Shown piece after piece: positions 23,026 to 34,202 of a stretch of 64,000 nt of DNA. The position numbers were made by a program, and so were the translations under genes. The notes below the pieces were generated by a model. That model was given only the letters and a program-made list of their open reading frames with translations. It was not told the DNA's origin and made no database searches. This stretch comes from Pilaira anomala (Eukaryota > Mucoromycota > Mucoromycetes > Mucorales > Mucoraceae), in contig JAIXMQ010000002.1 of assembly GCA_025716855.1 (NCBI GenBank), positions 496,001-560,000 of the forward strand, read 5' to 3'. The number at the start of each line of letters is the position of its first letter. The stretch's first letter is position 1.

Positions 23026-25226
23026 ATGTTCTCATTCAAGTTTTCTTCTGCTTCTACTTCTGCAAGACAATGTCTTTCCTACGTCTCCAGCTGTTTTGAC
23101 AGCCTCAAATCCTCTATCAAAAATTATCAAGTTTATGCTACTGGTGATGATAAACGTTCAACCAGATATTATACTACAGATGCCCAATATGATCCTTATT
23201 ATGTACCTCCTCGTGTCACTCAAGAAATGGAAGAGCTTATGAATTCCTATGTGCCCCGCCGTAAACGTCTTGATATTATGGCTAAAGGTTTATCAACTGG
23301 TATTGCTCAATCACTTGTCTATGGTGCTTCCGCTATGTACAACTTTTTTGTTATGGAGAAGAAATCAATGGGAGATTATTTATTCCAAATGGGTTGCAAT
23401 GAATCTCAAGCAAAAGCAAATGTTAATGGTGTTGGTACTGATCATTCCGCTGCAGTACTTCTTTGTAAATCCACTGGGCATCCAGCTTCTTTTGCCGATG
23501 CTGTCAAATTAAAAGATAGTAAATCTTTGTATGAAACTAATTGTGGTGATGTTGGTGATGCTGGTGATGTTGGTGATGCTGGTGATGTTGGTGATGCTGG
23601 TGATGTTGGTGATGCTGGTGATGTTGGTGATGCTGGTGATGTTGGTGATGCTGGTGATGTTGGTGATGATGATGATGCTAGTGATGCTGGTGATGATGTT
23701 GGTGATGTTGGTACTGACCTTTCTGCTGGTGTACTTTACCATGAATCAAACTGGTATCCAGCTTCTTTTGCCGATACTGTCACAGAAACTGTCAAATTGA
23801 ATGATAATAAATCTTTGTATGAAACTAATGTTGGTGATGTTGGTGATGATGATGATTTTGGTGATGATGATGATTCTGGTGATGATGATGATTTTGGTGA
23901 TGATGATGATGATATTGGTGATTTTCTTGCTAACATTTCTGCTGCTCTACGTTATCATGATCCAACCTGGTATCCAGCTTCTTTTGCCGATGCTGTCGCA
24001 GAAACTGCCAAATTGAAAGATAGTGAATCTTTGTATATGACTAATGCTAGTGATGCTGGTGATGTTGGTGATGTTGGTGATGTTGGTGATGTTGGTGATG
24101 ATGATGATTCTGGTGATGATGATGATTTTGGTGATGATGATGATGATATTGGTGATTTTCTTGCTAACATTTCTGCTGCTCTACGTTATCATGATCCAAC
24201 CTGGTATCCAGCTTCTTTTGCCGATGCTGTCGCAGAAACTGCCAAATTGAAAGATAGTGAATCTTTGTATATGACTAATGCTAGTGATGCTGGTGATGTT
24301 GGTGATGTTGGTGATGTTGATGATGTTGGTGATGTTGGTGATGATGATGATTCTGGTGATGATGATGATTTTGGTGATGATGATGATGATATTGGTGATT
24401 TTCTTGCTAACATTTCTGCTGCTCTACGTTATCATGATCCAACCTGGTATCCAGCTTCTTTTGCCGATGCTGTCGCAGAAACTGCCAAATTGAAAGATAG
24501 TAAATCTTTGTATATGACTGATGCTGGTGATGCCGGTGATGTTGGTGATGCTGGTGATGATTTTGGTGATGATGATGATGGTATTTATGATTTTCTTGCT
24601 AACGTTTCTGCTGCTCTATTTTATCATAAACCAACCTGGTATCCAGCTTCTTTTGCCGATGCTGTCGCAGAAACTGCCAAATTGAATGATAGTACATCTT
24701 TGTATATGACTAATGCTGGTGATGCTGGTGATGTTGGTGATGATGATGATGTTAGTGGTGATGACGATGATGATGTTAGTGATGTTGGTACTGACCTTTC
24801 GGCTGGTGTACTTAACCATGAATCAACCTGCTATCCAGCTTCTTTTGTCCATGCTATCAAAGAAGCTGTCAAATGGGATTATAGTAGAAATTTTTTTAAA
24901 ACTAAAGCTGGTGATGTTGGTGATATTGGCGATGTCGGTGATGTTAGTGATGATGATGATGTTAGTGATGATGATGATGTTAGTGATGTTGGTACTGACC
25001 TTTCTGCTGGTGTACTTTACCATGAATCAACCTGGTATCCAGCTGCATTCGCCGATGGTATGAAAGATACTATCCATATGAAAGATGGTATTTCTTTACA
25101 TACTGAAGATATCGATGATATGGTTCTTATCTAAAAACCAGAAGTTCCAACCTTTGATGAAGATTGGACTTTTGTAGATAAAGATTTGAGCTTTTCAAAT
25201 AAGGTAAGCTGATTCACACATACACC

Positions 25227-25260
<34 letters not shown>

Positions 25261-25353
25261 AACATCTTTTTTTTTTTTTCCACCCATTAGCCTCCCAATA
25301 TTTTCAGAAAATTTAAAAAAGCCGCCAGGAGTAGTATTATCAACAAATGTTGA
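23026..25353 (+). CDS. Low-complexity Asp/Gly repeat protein, 702 aa, with disrupted C-terminus
   Basis: The main frame runs 23026-25134. A unique N-terminal part of about 150 residues is Ser-rich at the start and contains RYYTTDAQYDPYYVPPRVT and a small hydrophobic stretch (GIAQSLVYGASAMYNFFV). Eight repeats follow, each with a [W/H]YPASFADA-type core followed by KLKDS-x-SLYxTN, separated by acidic (GDVGDA)n and (GDDDD)n tracts. Three consecutive units (cores near 23950, 24184 and 24430) are nearly identical in DNA. The frame stops at TAA 25132-25134 (DDMVLI), but the same frame stays open for 23 codons more to a GTAAGC donor at 25204. It then joins in phase, after CCCATTAG, to an exon ending in a basic KFKKAARSS tail and Cys at 25353. 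Either the TAA is a recent nonsense mutation or it is read through. Function unknown; the acidic tracts could bind cations. Confidence 0.65.
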
Positions 25354-27668
25354 ATAATCCTTTTGTTTAGTTCCCCTACAAACTAAAAATAATCCATTTG
25401 TTTCAAACTATAATCATTATTATATTATATTTTACCTCATTCTTCTTCGTATATTTTATCAGAAATAAACATTTACCTTTAAAACTTCTAAAACGACCCC
25501 AATAAAGAATATGACTATAAGTACATAGAATCTTTATTTAGTAATTCCATCGAAAGAAATAATAGTATTATTGACGGTTGGTATGAAGATCTTAATATAA
25601 ATAAGCGCCAACTTTTTTTTTATGACACGCTTACATAAAGTTATTAAAAACCTTGTGGTTAGCTGATAATGACGACATGGTTCTTTTAGTATAATTTAGA
25701 TTTGTAATATTGGCGTATGAAAGAAATCCCATCAAAAAGAGCTACGCGAGTGATGTACTGGACTATACATTTTTTACTTCGCTCAGATCAACCTTAATAA
25801 TTAGCCATAAAGAAGTTTTTTTGTATTAAATCACGTTATTTGTCATAAGAAAGTTAATAGTTTGTAAATAATCCATGATGTTATATTCAGCATGATAACC
25901 GCTCTGTCAAGGTAAAAAGTATACCTTAACTCTCTCAAGTTATCATCTTTTTCTTTCCTGTTTAAACTAGTTATTTGCGCGGCGAAAAAAAAAGTAGAAG
26001 GCATTACAATTATTTACTTATACTACATACCTTGCTATTGATATCTTTGTATATATCAAGAAGCTTTTCTTTAAATTGACAATTGATCTGTTTAAATACT
26101 TGGATACTCGCAGACACAAATTCTCTAACAAGATTACGTGTGTTTTTTGATAATAGTAATTCAACCGGAGGGTAAAGATGTCAACATCTTTTTTAGTTGT
26201 CATGACACGTTGAGCGTCTCTAAATTTGGTGAAGCTGTCCATTCTCACTTTTTAGATTATACGAGAGGTCCGTGCGGTGTATTACAGGTTAATCGTAAGA
26301 ATTTTGCATGAAAGTAGGAGGTGGTCTTCATTAAATTAATGTTCTTCAAGGAGAAGACGTATTAACGATCCCCAATTTATTTGTTGCTTTACTGTAGATA
26401 CTATTGATTTTGCCTGTTTTACATGCTAATTGTTCATGCTATTTTGTAACGTCTGGTAACTTGTGGCAGAAAATAGACATTTATTTTGCGTGAAGAGCTC
26501 ACTGGGAATATCATGATTTTAGTGAATGTGTACCTGTATCGCGAGATTTTCTTTTTCGGAAAGATTGCCCCCACTACCGATATCTTTAAGTTGAGTTTAT
26601 TTAAAGATTTTTTATTTTGTTAGAAGAAGGGATTACACTTATTAAAATCAAAGGGGTCTGAGGGCAGATAATTAACAAATGGTGGTTGATAAAAAAAAAA
26701 ACGCCAGGTTGCACACTTCTTACAGGTATTTGCTCATCTGATGTTATCTTTTTTTACCTTTCTTGGCATATTGGTACAGAAATAACTACAATGAAGCTAT
26801 ATTCGTTTATATGAGACTTAATAGTTAAACATACTCTCAATCTTTTTTATTTCGCAAAGATAAGTACATGTCAAAACAAGACATCTTATCTTTACGATGA
26901 TGATTGATGATGATGATTGATGATGATGATTATGTACTAATATGGCAAAAAAAAAACGGGTTAAAGTAGAGCGTCACACTTGCTATGCGGTAACGACTTC
27001 AAATCTTTGGAATTTATATGTATGTATGTCTTTCACTAGAGCAAAATATCAGTTCGTAACATCAATTGCACAAAGATATATATGTCAAAAGTTGATGGTT
27101 TGACATGTAAGATACAATAAGATAAATTTTGGACTCAACACAGTGATACAAATTGACAGTTTTTGGGAATCATTGTTTATAGAAACAGGCTATTTTTTTT
27201 TTAAAAGTATCAATGAATTCATAACAAACAAGTGTTTTTTCCAGGAAAAAAAAAAAGAAAAAAGGATTTGTGCTGATCTTATAATCAAAAACTAAAACTA
27301 AACTTATAGTCATATGAATAGTAAGTACAGATCTTTGGCTTGACTAACACTCTTTTGGGAAAGTATAAATAACAAACTCACCACGCTTCATCAAGAATGA
27401 GCTTTTCTCTTTCCCCAACCCCCCTTTTTTTTGCTATAGATCTGAAGTTCAATTTTACTTGATACTCCATCTGAACTTAAAGTAGAACCACCACTTTTTT
27501 TTTGTTGTACATCATCTCTTTGGTTTTACAAAAGGAAAAAACTTGCCTCTTTTTTTTCTTCTTCTTTTTTTTTTCTCTCCTTAAAATATTTCACTTTTTG
27601 TTTATCCAAAAGTTTACACACTTTTTTTTTGACCCTTTATTTGACTTTAATATTAATAAAAGAAAGAC
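25354..27668. other. Intergenic region, about 2.3 kb
   Basis: No supported gene. The 76-codon minus frame at 26018-26248 has no recognisable features. A (GATGAT/GATT) short repeat lies near 26897-26933. The last 200 bp are CT-rich with T-runs, as expected for the leader of the downstream kinase. Confidence 0.5.
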
Positions 27669-28079
27669 ATGGCGGGCCATCATCGTCAAACACGTACAAG
27701 TTCTTCAAATTCTGTTTCTTCGTCTAATGTTGTTGGCGTTCACTACAAAGTTGGAAGAAAAATAGGTGAAGGAAGTTTTGGTATTATTTATGAAGGTATA
27801 TACACAAACACTTATATACAAAAATATTAGAAAAAAAAAGAGACAGAACAAAAAAAAAAAAACAAAAAAAAACAAAGAGTAAGTTAAATGTATTCCCTCA
27901 TTTTTTTTAGGAATTAACTTAATGAACAATCAACAAGTTGCTATTAAATTTGAATCTCGAAAGTCAGATGCACCTCAGTTAAGAGATGAATATAGAACAT
28001 ACAAAGTATTAGCAGGAATTAGTAAAGTATTTTATATTTATTTCATATTTATTACTATATATCTAAATTAAAATCAAAC

Positions 28080-28136
<57 letters not shown>

Positions 28137-29493
28137 TGGTATACCTACAGCATATTATTTTGGTCAAGAAGGACTCCATAGCATATTAGTTATCGATATT
28201 CTTGGCCCTAGTTTAGAAGATCTATTTGATATGTGCTCTCGTAAATTTTCGATCAAAACAGTTGCCATGCTTGCTAAACAAATGGTAAATATATAAAATT
28301 TATAATAGAATAGAATAAAAAAAAAGGACAGCAAAAATTAACAGTGTATGTTATTAGATTACTCGTGTACAATCGATCCATGAACGTAACCTCATTTATC
28401 GTGATATTAAACCGGATAATTTTTTGATTGGGCGCCCAAATACAAAATATGCCAATACAATCTATTTAATCGATTTTGGTATGGCTAAGTTATACCGCGA
28501 TCCAAAGACGAAGCAACATATTCCTTACCGTGAAAGAAAAAGTTTATCTGGAACAGCTCGTTATATGAGTATTAATACTCATTTAGGAAGAGGTAAATAT
28601 ATATGTACATATTAATGTAATTAAATACGTATACTAAAAGTTTATATATGTATCCAGAACAATCTCGGCGTGATGATTTAGAATCTTTAGGTCACGTATT
28701 CATGTACTTTTTAAGAGGCTCTTTACCATGGCAAGGTTTAAAAGCTGCAACAAATAAACAAAAATATGAAAGGATTGGCGACAAAAAGCAAACAACTACT
28801 GTTAAAGATTTATGCGAAGGATTTCCAGGTACAAATAACTTTTTTTTTTCATTAATTTATTTTACTAACACCGATTTAATAGAGGAATTTGGACATTATT
28901 TACAGTATGCCCGTAGACTTGATTTTGAAGAAAACCCTAATTATGATTATATGAGGGAATTATTTGATAAAGTTCTTAATGCATTAGGAGAATCTGATGA
29001 TGGTATTTACGATTGGATGCTTTTGAATGATGGAAAGGGTTGGGAGGTAAATGAATAGAGTATAGTAAAAAAAAAAAAAAGTTAGAAAGCATACTAATAA
29101 CGAAAAAAAAAATAGTATCGTTCCAACTTCTATCGTAATCCTAACAGACATGGTGCAGTTGCAGCATTTAATAATGCGGTTGCAAGCGATAGACCTTCAA
29201 GACAAAATACTACAGGCTCATCTAAGCAACAACAACAACAACAACAGCAACAACAACAACACCATCAACGTCGCTTGTCAAATAAAAGGTACACTAGTCA
29301 ACAAAACATGTATAGATCTGCTCAACCAATGTTAAGTGACGCCGCAATTGCCAATTATCGTACTATGGACTCTTCTCATCCATTATTACTACAACAACAA
29401 CAACAACAACAAGATATGAACTCATCTCAAAAACGTGGATTTGTATCTAGATTCTTTTCTACTATATCCTGCGGAATTTGTTCATGTTTATAA
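27669..29493 (+). CDS. Casein kinase 1, plasma-membrane YCK type
   Basis: Seven exons: 27669-27795, 27911-28021, 28136-28284, 28358-28592, 28658-28828, 28883-29046 and 29116-29493; product about 444 aa. The kinase domain starts near residue 25 with [13 protein letters not shown] (Gly loop), VAIKFE (catalytic Lys), [11 protein letters not shown] (catalytic loop, Asp), IDFGMAKLY (DFG) and [14 protein letters not shown]. The sequence matches CK1 at every hallmark. The C-terminal exon has two poly-Gln stretches encoded by CAA runs and ends [13 protein letters not shown]. Three Cys in the last seven residues resemble the palmitoylated Cys tail that anchors yeast Yck1/Yck2 to the plasma membrane. 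Intron 2 contains an uninterrupted run of 54 A directly before the AG acceptor. CK1 of this type acts in nutrient sensing, endocytosis and polarity. Confidence 0.92.
28081..28134 (+). repeat. A54 homopolymer inside a casein kinase intron
   Basis: Fifty-four consecutive A run straight into the 3' splice site of intron 2 (AAAAG at 28135). The true length is likely to vary or to be misassembled. Confidence 0.85.
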
Positions 29494-29999
29494 TAATTTT
29501 TTTTTTTTTTACTACTCTTTTTTTTATATATTCATACTGATGCAATATTTTGATACCTCCCATTTAACCAAAGAAATATTCCTATTCTACAATCACTTGT
29601 CATTTAATCCTTATATTAAAGTTGTTGATTTTTTATTATTATTACAATATATTTTAGGGGTACCATGTTAATATAGTCTGTTTTTGTTAAATAGTAGATT
29701 TACTTCTCGTTATGCTTATCTTAAAATAGAAAAATAGAAAATATGAATGGCCTACTATTACATATATCTTAACATTTATATAATTTATGGCCTTGTAAGT
29801 ACAATCGTTCCAACGAAAGGACAATTTTTAGTTATTCTTTCAAATGACATGCTTCCGATATTTGATATCTTTAGTAACAACCTTTATTTATTGAGTGTTG
29901 ATTTAAAAACACTCCTTATTTAAACACTTCTCATAGATATTCAAAAAAAAAAAAAAAAAAATGCTGTACAAACACATGGAAGTAATTGGGAGGGACAGA
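29494..29999. other. Casein kinase 3' flank, no gene
   Basis: AT-rich with T-runs just after the stop. No frame of interest and no repeat apart from an A-run near 29942-29960. Confidence 0.5.
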
Positions 30000-30660
30000 A
30001 TTACTAGTTACAAGCCTCAGTAATTTGTCCACCTAGGTTCTCCTTAGTTAACCTTAGACTTTACTAACTTCACTTGAATTTGCTCTTAACTATTACCCAC
30101 AAAGTTCGATTGGGTTGAGCTCTAGAGAATTGGGTGAAAGAAAAATAAACTTACAGTCTCTACTAGCGATAAATTTATCTATCTTTCTTAGCAGCATGAA
30201 TAGGCACATTAACCGTAAGTAAGTGATGGCCCCTTCATCTCAGGGAGATAGCCCATGTCACCCATATAGTTTTCTCAAGAAACACAAGGTAATAATCAAT
30301 AACAGTAACTCTAAGTGCAGACTTCGCGCTACTAGTTGCTTTTTTTTTAGCCCATTCACCTGAAGGTCGCATGTTGATACCAAACACAGATTTATCTACA
30401 AAAACACAGTTTTTAAGGTAAATAACTCATGTTTGCTGCAGTCTATTGCTTGACCACCTAGGCCAATTGGTCACCAATAGTCATGGTACTAGCTATTGTT
30501 TCTGGCAACTGGCTCAAGTGTTATTTTCTTAAACAAGAAAGAGATTACTTGGTCTTCCAGAAGTTATAAACGGTATTCTTTTTAATGCCTAAGTCTGCGA
30601 TCAAACATACTTGTGAATTAGCATTGAAAAATTTAATAACTAGTAAACGAGTTTTAGGTA
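30000..30660 (-). mobile_element. Tc1/mariner-like transposon remnant
   Basis: Read on the minus strand, the start near 30655 gives a helix-turn-helix-like N-terminal piece (VIKFFNANSQ, LIADLGIKKNTVYNFW). The end near 30120-30090 gives the DDE-family signature LELNPIEL, frameshifted into WVIVKSKFK. These two parts of a Tc1/mariner transposase lie only about 550 bp apart and are out of frame, so the copy is internally deleted and dead. The signature is well known for the family; exact borders were not found. Confidence 0.6.
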
Positions 30661-30664
30661 TATA

Positions 30665-30905
30665 GCTTCCACTCTCAATTTATCGATTTTTTTGAAAACA
30701 ATTGCTCGCCTGTGTGAGGTTAAGTTGCCCAGAAAAATAGGGCTAGTTTGACCAGATGTTTGAAGTTAATTTGACCAGCTTTTTGAGAATAAATTAACCG
30801 TTTTTTTTACAAATAAGTTGACCGATTTCTGGTCAAATAAATTACAAAGGTTCTTTATTTAAGCATTTAGAAAAACAGTTGATAGAATGCCGAATGAAGT
30901 TTTGC
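30665..30905. repeat. Left arm of a 240-265 bp inverted repeat
   Basis: Aligns by eye with the reverse complement of 36170-36437 over almost its whole length with scattered substitutions and a short indel. Shared landmarks are ATTGCTCGCCTGTGTGAGGT, GTTTGACCAGATGTTTGAAG and ACAAAGGTTCTTTATTTAAG. No target-site duplication is evident. Confidence 0.85.
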
Positions 30906-31045
30906 AAATACATACTCTACTTCCTTCAACTTACCTCTTTTGACTCTATCCTTCAAAGCTTTTCAAAACTGCTCAATAAGGTTGAGCTCAGAAGAATAAG
31001 GAGGAAGGAGTACAAGTGTAGTTATATCTGCTAAATCAAATAAAA
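30665..31045 (-). mobile_element. Second Tc1/mariner remnant: transposase C-terminus and 3' terminal repeat
   Basis: On the minus strand from about 31040: LLPPYSSELNLIEQF, a stop (TGA for the expected Trp), KALKDRVKRGK and FAKLHSAF, then a frameshift. This is the C-terminal part of a Tc1-type transposase. After it comes a non-coding end with two copies of TTTGACCAG and one inverted CTGGTCAAA, probable transposase-binding sites. The outer part (30665-30905) recurs inverted at 36170-36437. Confidence 0.65.
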
Positions 31046-31900
31046 AAAAAACTAACTATTTCCTCAAAACTCAAGAAATTTGCAGTTATGTAAGGAAATA
31101 ATGAGCAATTAATTCTTAAATAAAAGTTAAATAGTTTGTGGGGATATAGCTCAATGAATTTTAATCAAATAAGCAAAATTAGCGCTAGTCCGTTAAATAT
31201 ATACAAAAAAAAGTAGCCAAATACATATACCATCAACAATAGATTGAGATATACATTTGCATATAGCTTCTAATTAAGTGACATAAGATCGTCTCTTCCA
31301 CAAAATTGCTTTGTCCATATACTGAGAGATGAAAAAACAATGCAAGGCAATAGAAGGTTTTATATATGACAAACAAAAACACTGAAACTGACAATTACAC
31401 TCACAAAAAATGGGCTCTTTTAAAAGTGGTAGCATTAAATAAACTGCCAGGTTCTATGAATATCTCGCATAACTTGCGCTCTAAGCAGGGTATTGAGTGA
31501 AGCTTGTGAAAAGTAGGAAATTAATGTAATGATTATCATTTAGCTGACTTTTTTTTAAAAAAAGATCTCAAAATACATAGTAGTTGTACATAGCAATAAG
31601 ATGTGCTCCTATTATATTTTATTTGCCATTGTTAAATCAACTCAAACATATTATATAGATATAAAAACAGAATCAAATACAGAATAACTTTCATTGCGAT
31701 AACTAAAATAAGGTAGCGGTCATTGCACAAGTAGTTCTACCGGGTGTGGTTTTTACGATACAACAAAAACAAAGGAGAAATCATATCAAAGTATCTGGAG
31801 CTGTATTGTAGTTCACCATTAACAAGATTTGTTGGATTGAAATGCCATCCATGGTCATAAGTATCAAGGATGCGAGTCAGTCAGTTATTGCTGTAGCATC

Positions 31901-32072
31901 TACGCTACTCGCACAGCTATATAGGCCAAACAAACCCAGCTTGCGCCACCGTGCTTTCACTAAGGGGTGCTAGAAAAGGACGCCATGAACCCACATGCAC
32001 ACTACATCTTCAGAGAAGATGCTACCTTTAATAGCTCTTACAACGACCGAAGGTAAGTCGTAAGATCCCTAC
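31901..32072. repeat. 172-bp direct repeat, copy 1
   Basis: Begins TACGCTACTCGCACAGCTAT and ends near GTAAGTCGTAAGATCCCTAC. Nearly identical to 32196-32367, differing at only a few positions. It contains no recognisable RNA gene or ORF. Confidence 0.85.
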
Positions 32073-32195
32073 GATGCTACAGCTAGTATCATAGATTTTG
32101 ATTTGGCGCTTAATTAAAGTGAGATTAGTTGATACTCTAACAATATGGACTACAACTTTACCTTTTGAGATGATTATGGAGTGTCCCATAAAGAT

Positions 32196-32367
32196 TACGC
32201 TACTCGCACATCTATATAAGCCAAACAAACCCAGCTTGCACCACCGTGCTTTCACTAAGGGGTGCTAGAAAAGGACGCCATGAACCCACATGCACACTAC
32301 ATCTTCAAAGAAGATGCTACCTTTAACAGCTCTTACAACGACCGAAGGTAAGTCGTAAGACCCCTAC
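32196..32367. repeat. 172-bp direct repeat, copy 2
   Basis: Same orientation as copy 1, offset by 295 bp. The 123 bp between the copies are not repeated again, so this is a partial segmental duplication rather than a satellite. Confidence 0.85.
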
Positions 32368-33621
32368 ATCTTTAATACATCTTTTCTTTGAATTAGTAAA
32401 AAGTTTTATGAATTTAAGTTTAACTAGCTTACCATTTTTTATGGTGTCGTAGAGAAGTCAGGGAAAAGAGTAGTAAAAAAAAGGTAGTAAAATCACGGAT
32501 GACTTTTATCCGGATTTATATAAAGTATAACAAGGCACACCGTCACGTGAATAAGGTTTTTTATAACTTTTGCATGAAATACACCATTACATCAATTTTT
32601 TTTTCACATGGCATACAGGCAGATTTTTTTTCTCAAACGCCACACAAACAGGTTTTTTTATTATTATAAATCATCTTTTTTTTATTTCGTTCTGTTCTTT
32701 CACTTTCTTCTTTTTACATATATTCCAAAATGAATCTTCCTTACCGGGCTCCATTTTTAATCTCTTCTTTTGCCACACTCCTTATCTAGAGAAGAGATTG
32801 TTCCAAGAAAAAAAACCTGTGCATAAAACATGTTGTTATCAATGGTAAGTCTAATAATTTTATCAAAAAATAAATGATTCATTTTGTCTAATAAATCTCA
32901 AATAGAAAATGATCCTTTTTTCTTTCTTGTCCAAAGTGAAAAAAGAACAATTTACCTGTTTTTTAAAAAAAAACAAGTATTATACTAGTTTTTTCTTAGA
33001 AAAAAACTGTAAAGTATTTTGGTGGCTAGTTGGATAAAATTGATCCGTGATATAATACCTCCTTTTTTACTAGTCTTTTACCCAGCACCCTCTTTTACCC
33101 AGCACCTGTCGTAGACTACTTATTCTTTTTAAGGACTGCTTAAAATGGCGCATCCTTATGCAAAGTATGGAGTAAGTAATTCCATCTTTCCTTCTAATTC
33201 GGTACCATCTCTTCGCAAGAGTAAGAGCAATGTAACATGGAAGCCATTATCAGCAAATATTTGCTAGATACCAAGTCTCCAAACTTTCAAGATTTTGTTG
33301 GAAAGAATGAACGAAATATCATTAACTTATCTACCACGACTAACTCAACAAAGGCGTTCAAGTTGATGACACTATGAATCAACAAGTATAATAAAACAGT
33401 TAGAAAGACTCGTCCAACGGCTCAAACACAAAAGAAGTGAGTAGATAGTACAGAATATAAAATTCATTTTACTGATCTTGCTTCTGAATTTACAGACTCA
33501 AGAGAGCCACGATTACCTTTAAGGGTATCTACACCATTGTTTGTGCCCAAGTAAGTAATTATGAAAAAAGAACCACTTACCCAACAATTAACGTTACCAA
33601 CGACATAAAGAAAACTGCAGA

Positions 33622-34170
33622 TCATATTATTGAAAAAGTTAAGTACAAGACTTCCACTGCATATGTCCTTAAGGCGAAGCGACCTTTCATGTTCCCGATA
33701 CAGTGTTCAACTGTTACCATAGCAGAAGAATACTTCTTGTTGAAGGCTGTTTCCTGGCTGCTCAGCTTTCCATTGGAGGGTGTCTTAAACACGGGCAAAT
33801 TAGTAAGGGTGGCAGAATATGCCGAATCCGCCAAGATATACTCTCCACGTTCGAAGTATCGAGAAGGTGCTGCTGCAAGTTGACTGTTGTTGTATTCCCG
33901 ACTATCGTGGGCACTTCCTGCATAGCTAGAAAACAAATGGATAATACGACCATTATCATCGCAAACTATCATTATTGCTATGGCATAAAAACCTTTTCTT
34001 GAAAAAAATCTTGATGGCTCCAATGAGGGGCAGTCGTCAAAGAACAAGTGTACCATCCACAAATCCGATACAAGAAGGAAACCCAAACTTAGTTTCGATT
34101 CTGGACTTGATATATTTTTTTTTCTTTATTGTCTGGCCATGCTATACTAGTTTTGATCATAGTTGAAACT
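33622..34170 (-). pseudogene. Harbinger-like (DDE_Tnp_4/HARBI1) transposase remnant
   Basis: Minus-strand pieces in order: AWPDNKEKKIYQ; GFPSCIGFVDGTLVL (the first acidic residue, VDGT); then, after a frameshift, DDCPSLEPSRFFSRKGFYAI; SAHDSREYNNS (second Asp region); ERGEYILADSAYS (LADSAY motif); and VEHCIGNMKGRF (the VE(R/H) block with the third acidic residue). These are the landmarks of PIF/Harbinger-type DDE nucleases. At least one frameshift (near 34045) splits the gene and the 5' and 3' ends are not in one frame, so this copy is inactive. Confidence 0.7.
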
Positions 34171-34202
34171 ACGGCAACAAGAAACCAGTTCGTAAAGTTG
34201 AT

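Larger units (their letters stand above)
31046..33060. other. Interior of the transposon-rich region, no intact gene
   Basis: Degraded sequence between the left inverted repeat and the DDE-transposase remnant. It contains the 172-bp direct repeat pair and T8A8-type palindromes. The frame at 32570-32848 has no recognisable content. Confidence 0.45.

Noticed and set aside
23509..25023. Several minus- and plus-strand frames rich in TNITSI, SSSPKSS or MLVMLV
   Set aside because: Shadow frames of the GGTGAT repeat in the Asp/Gly repeat gene.
31901..32367. Possible structured RNA gene pair in the 172-bp repeats
   Set aside because: No match to tRNA, 5S or snRNA landmarks and no Pol III terminator in a consistent place.
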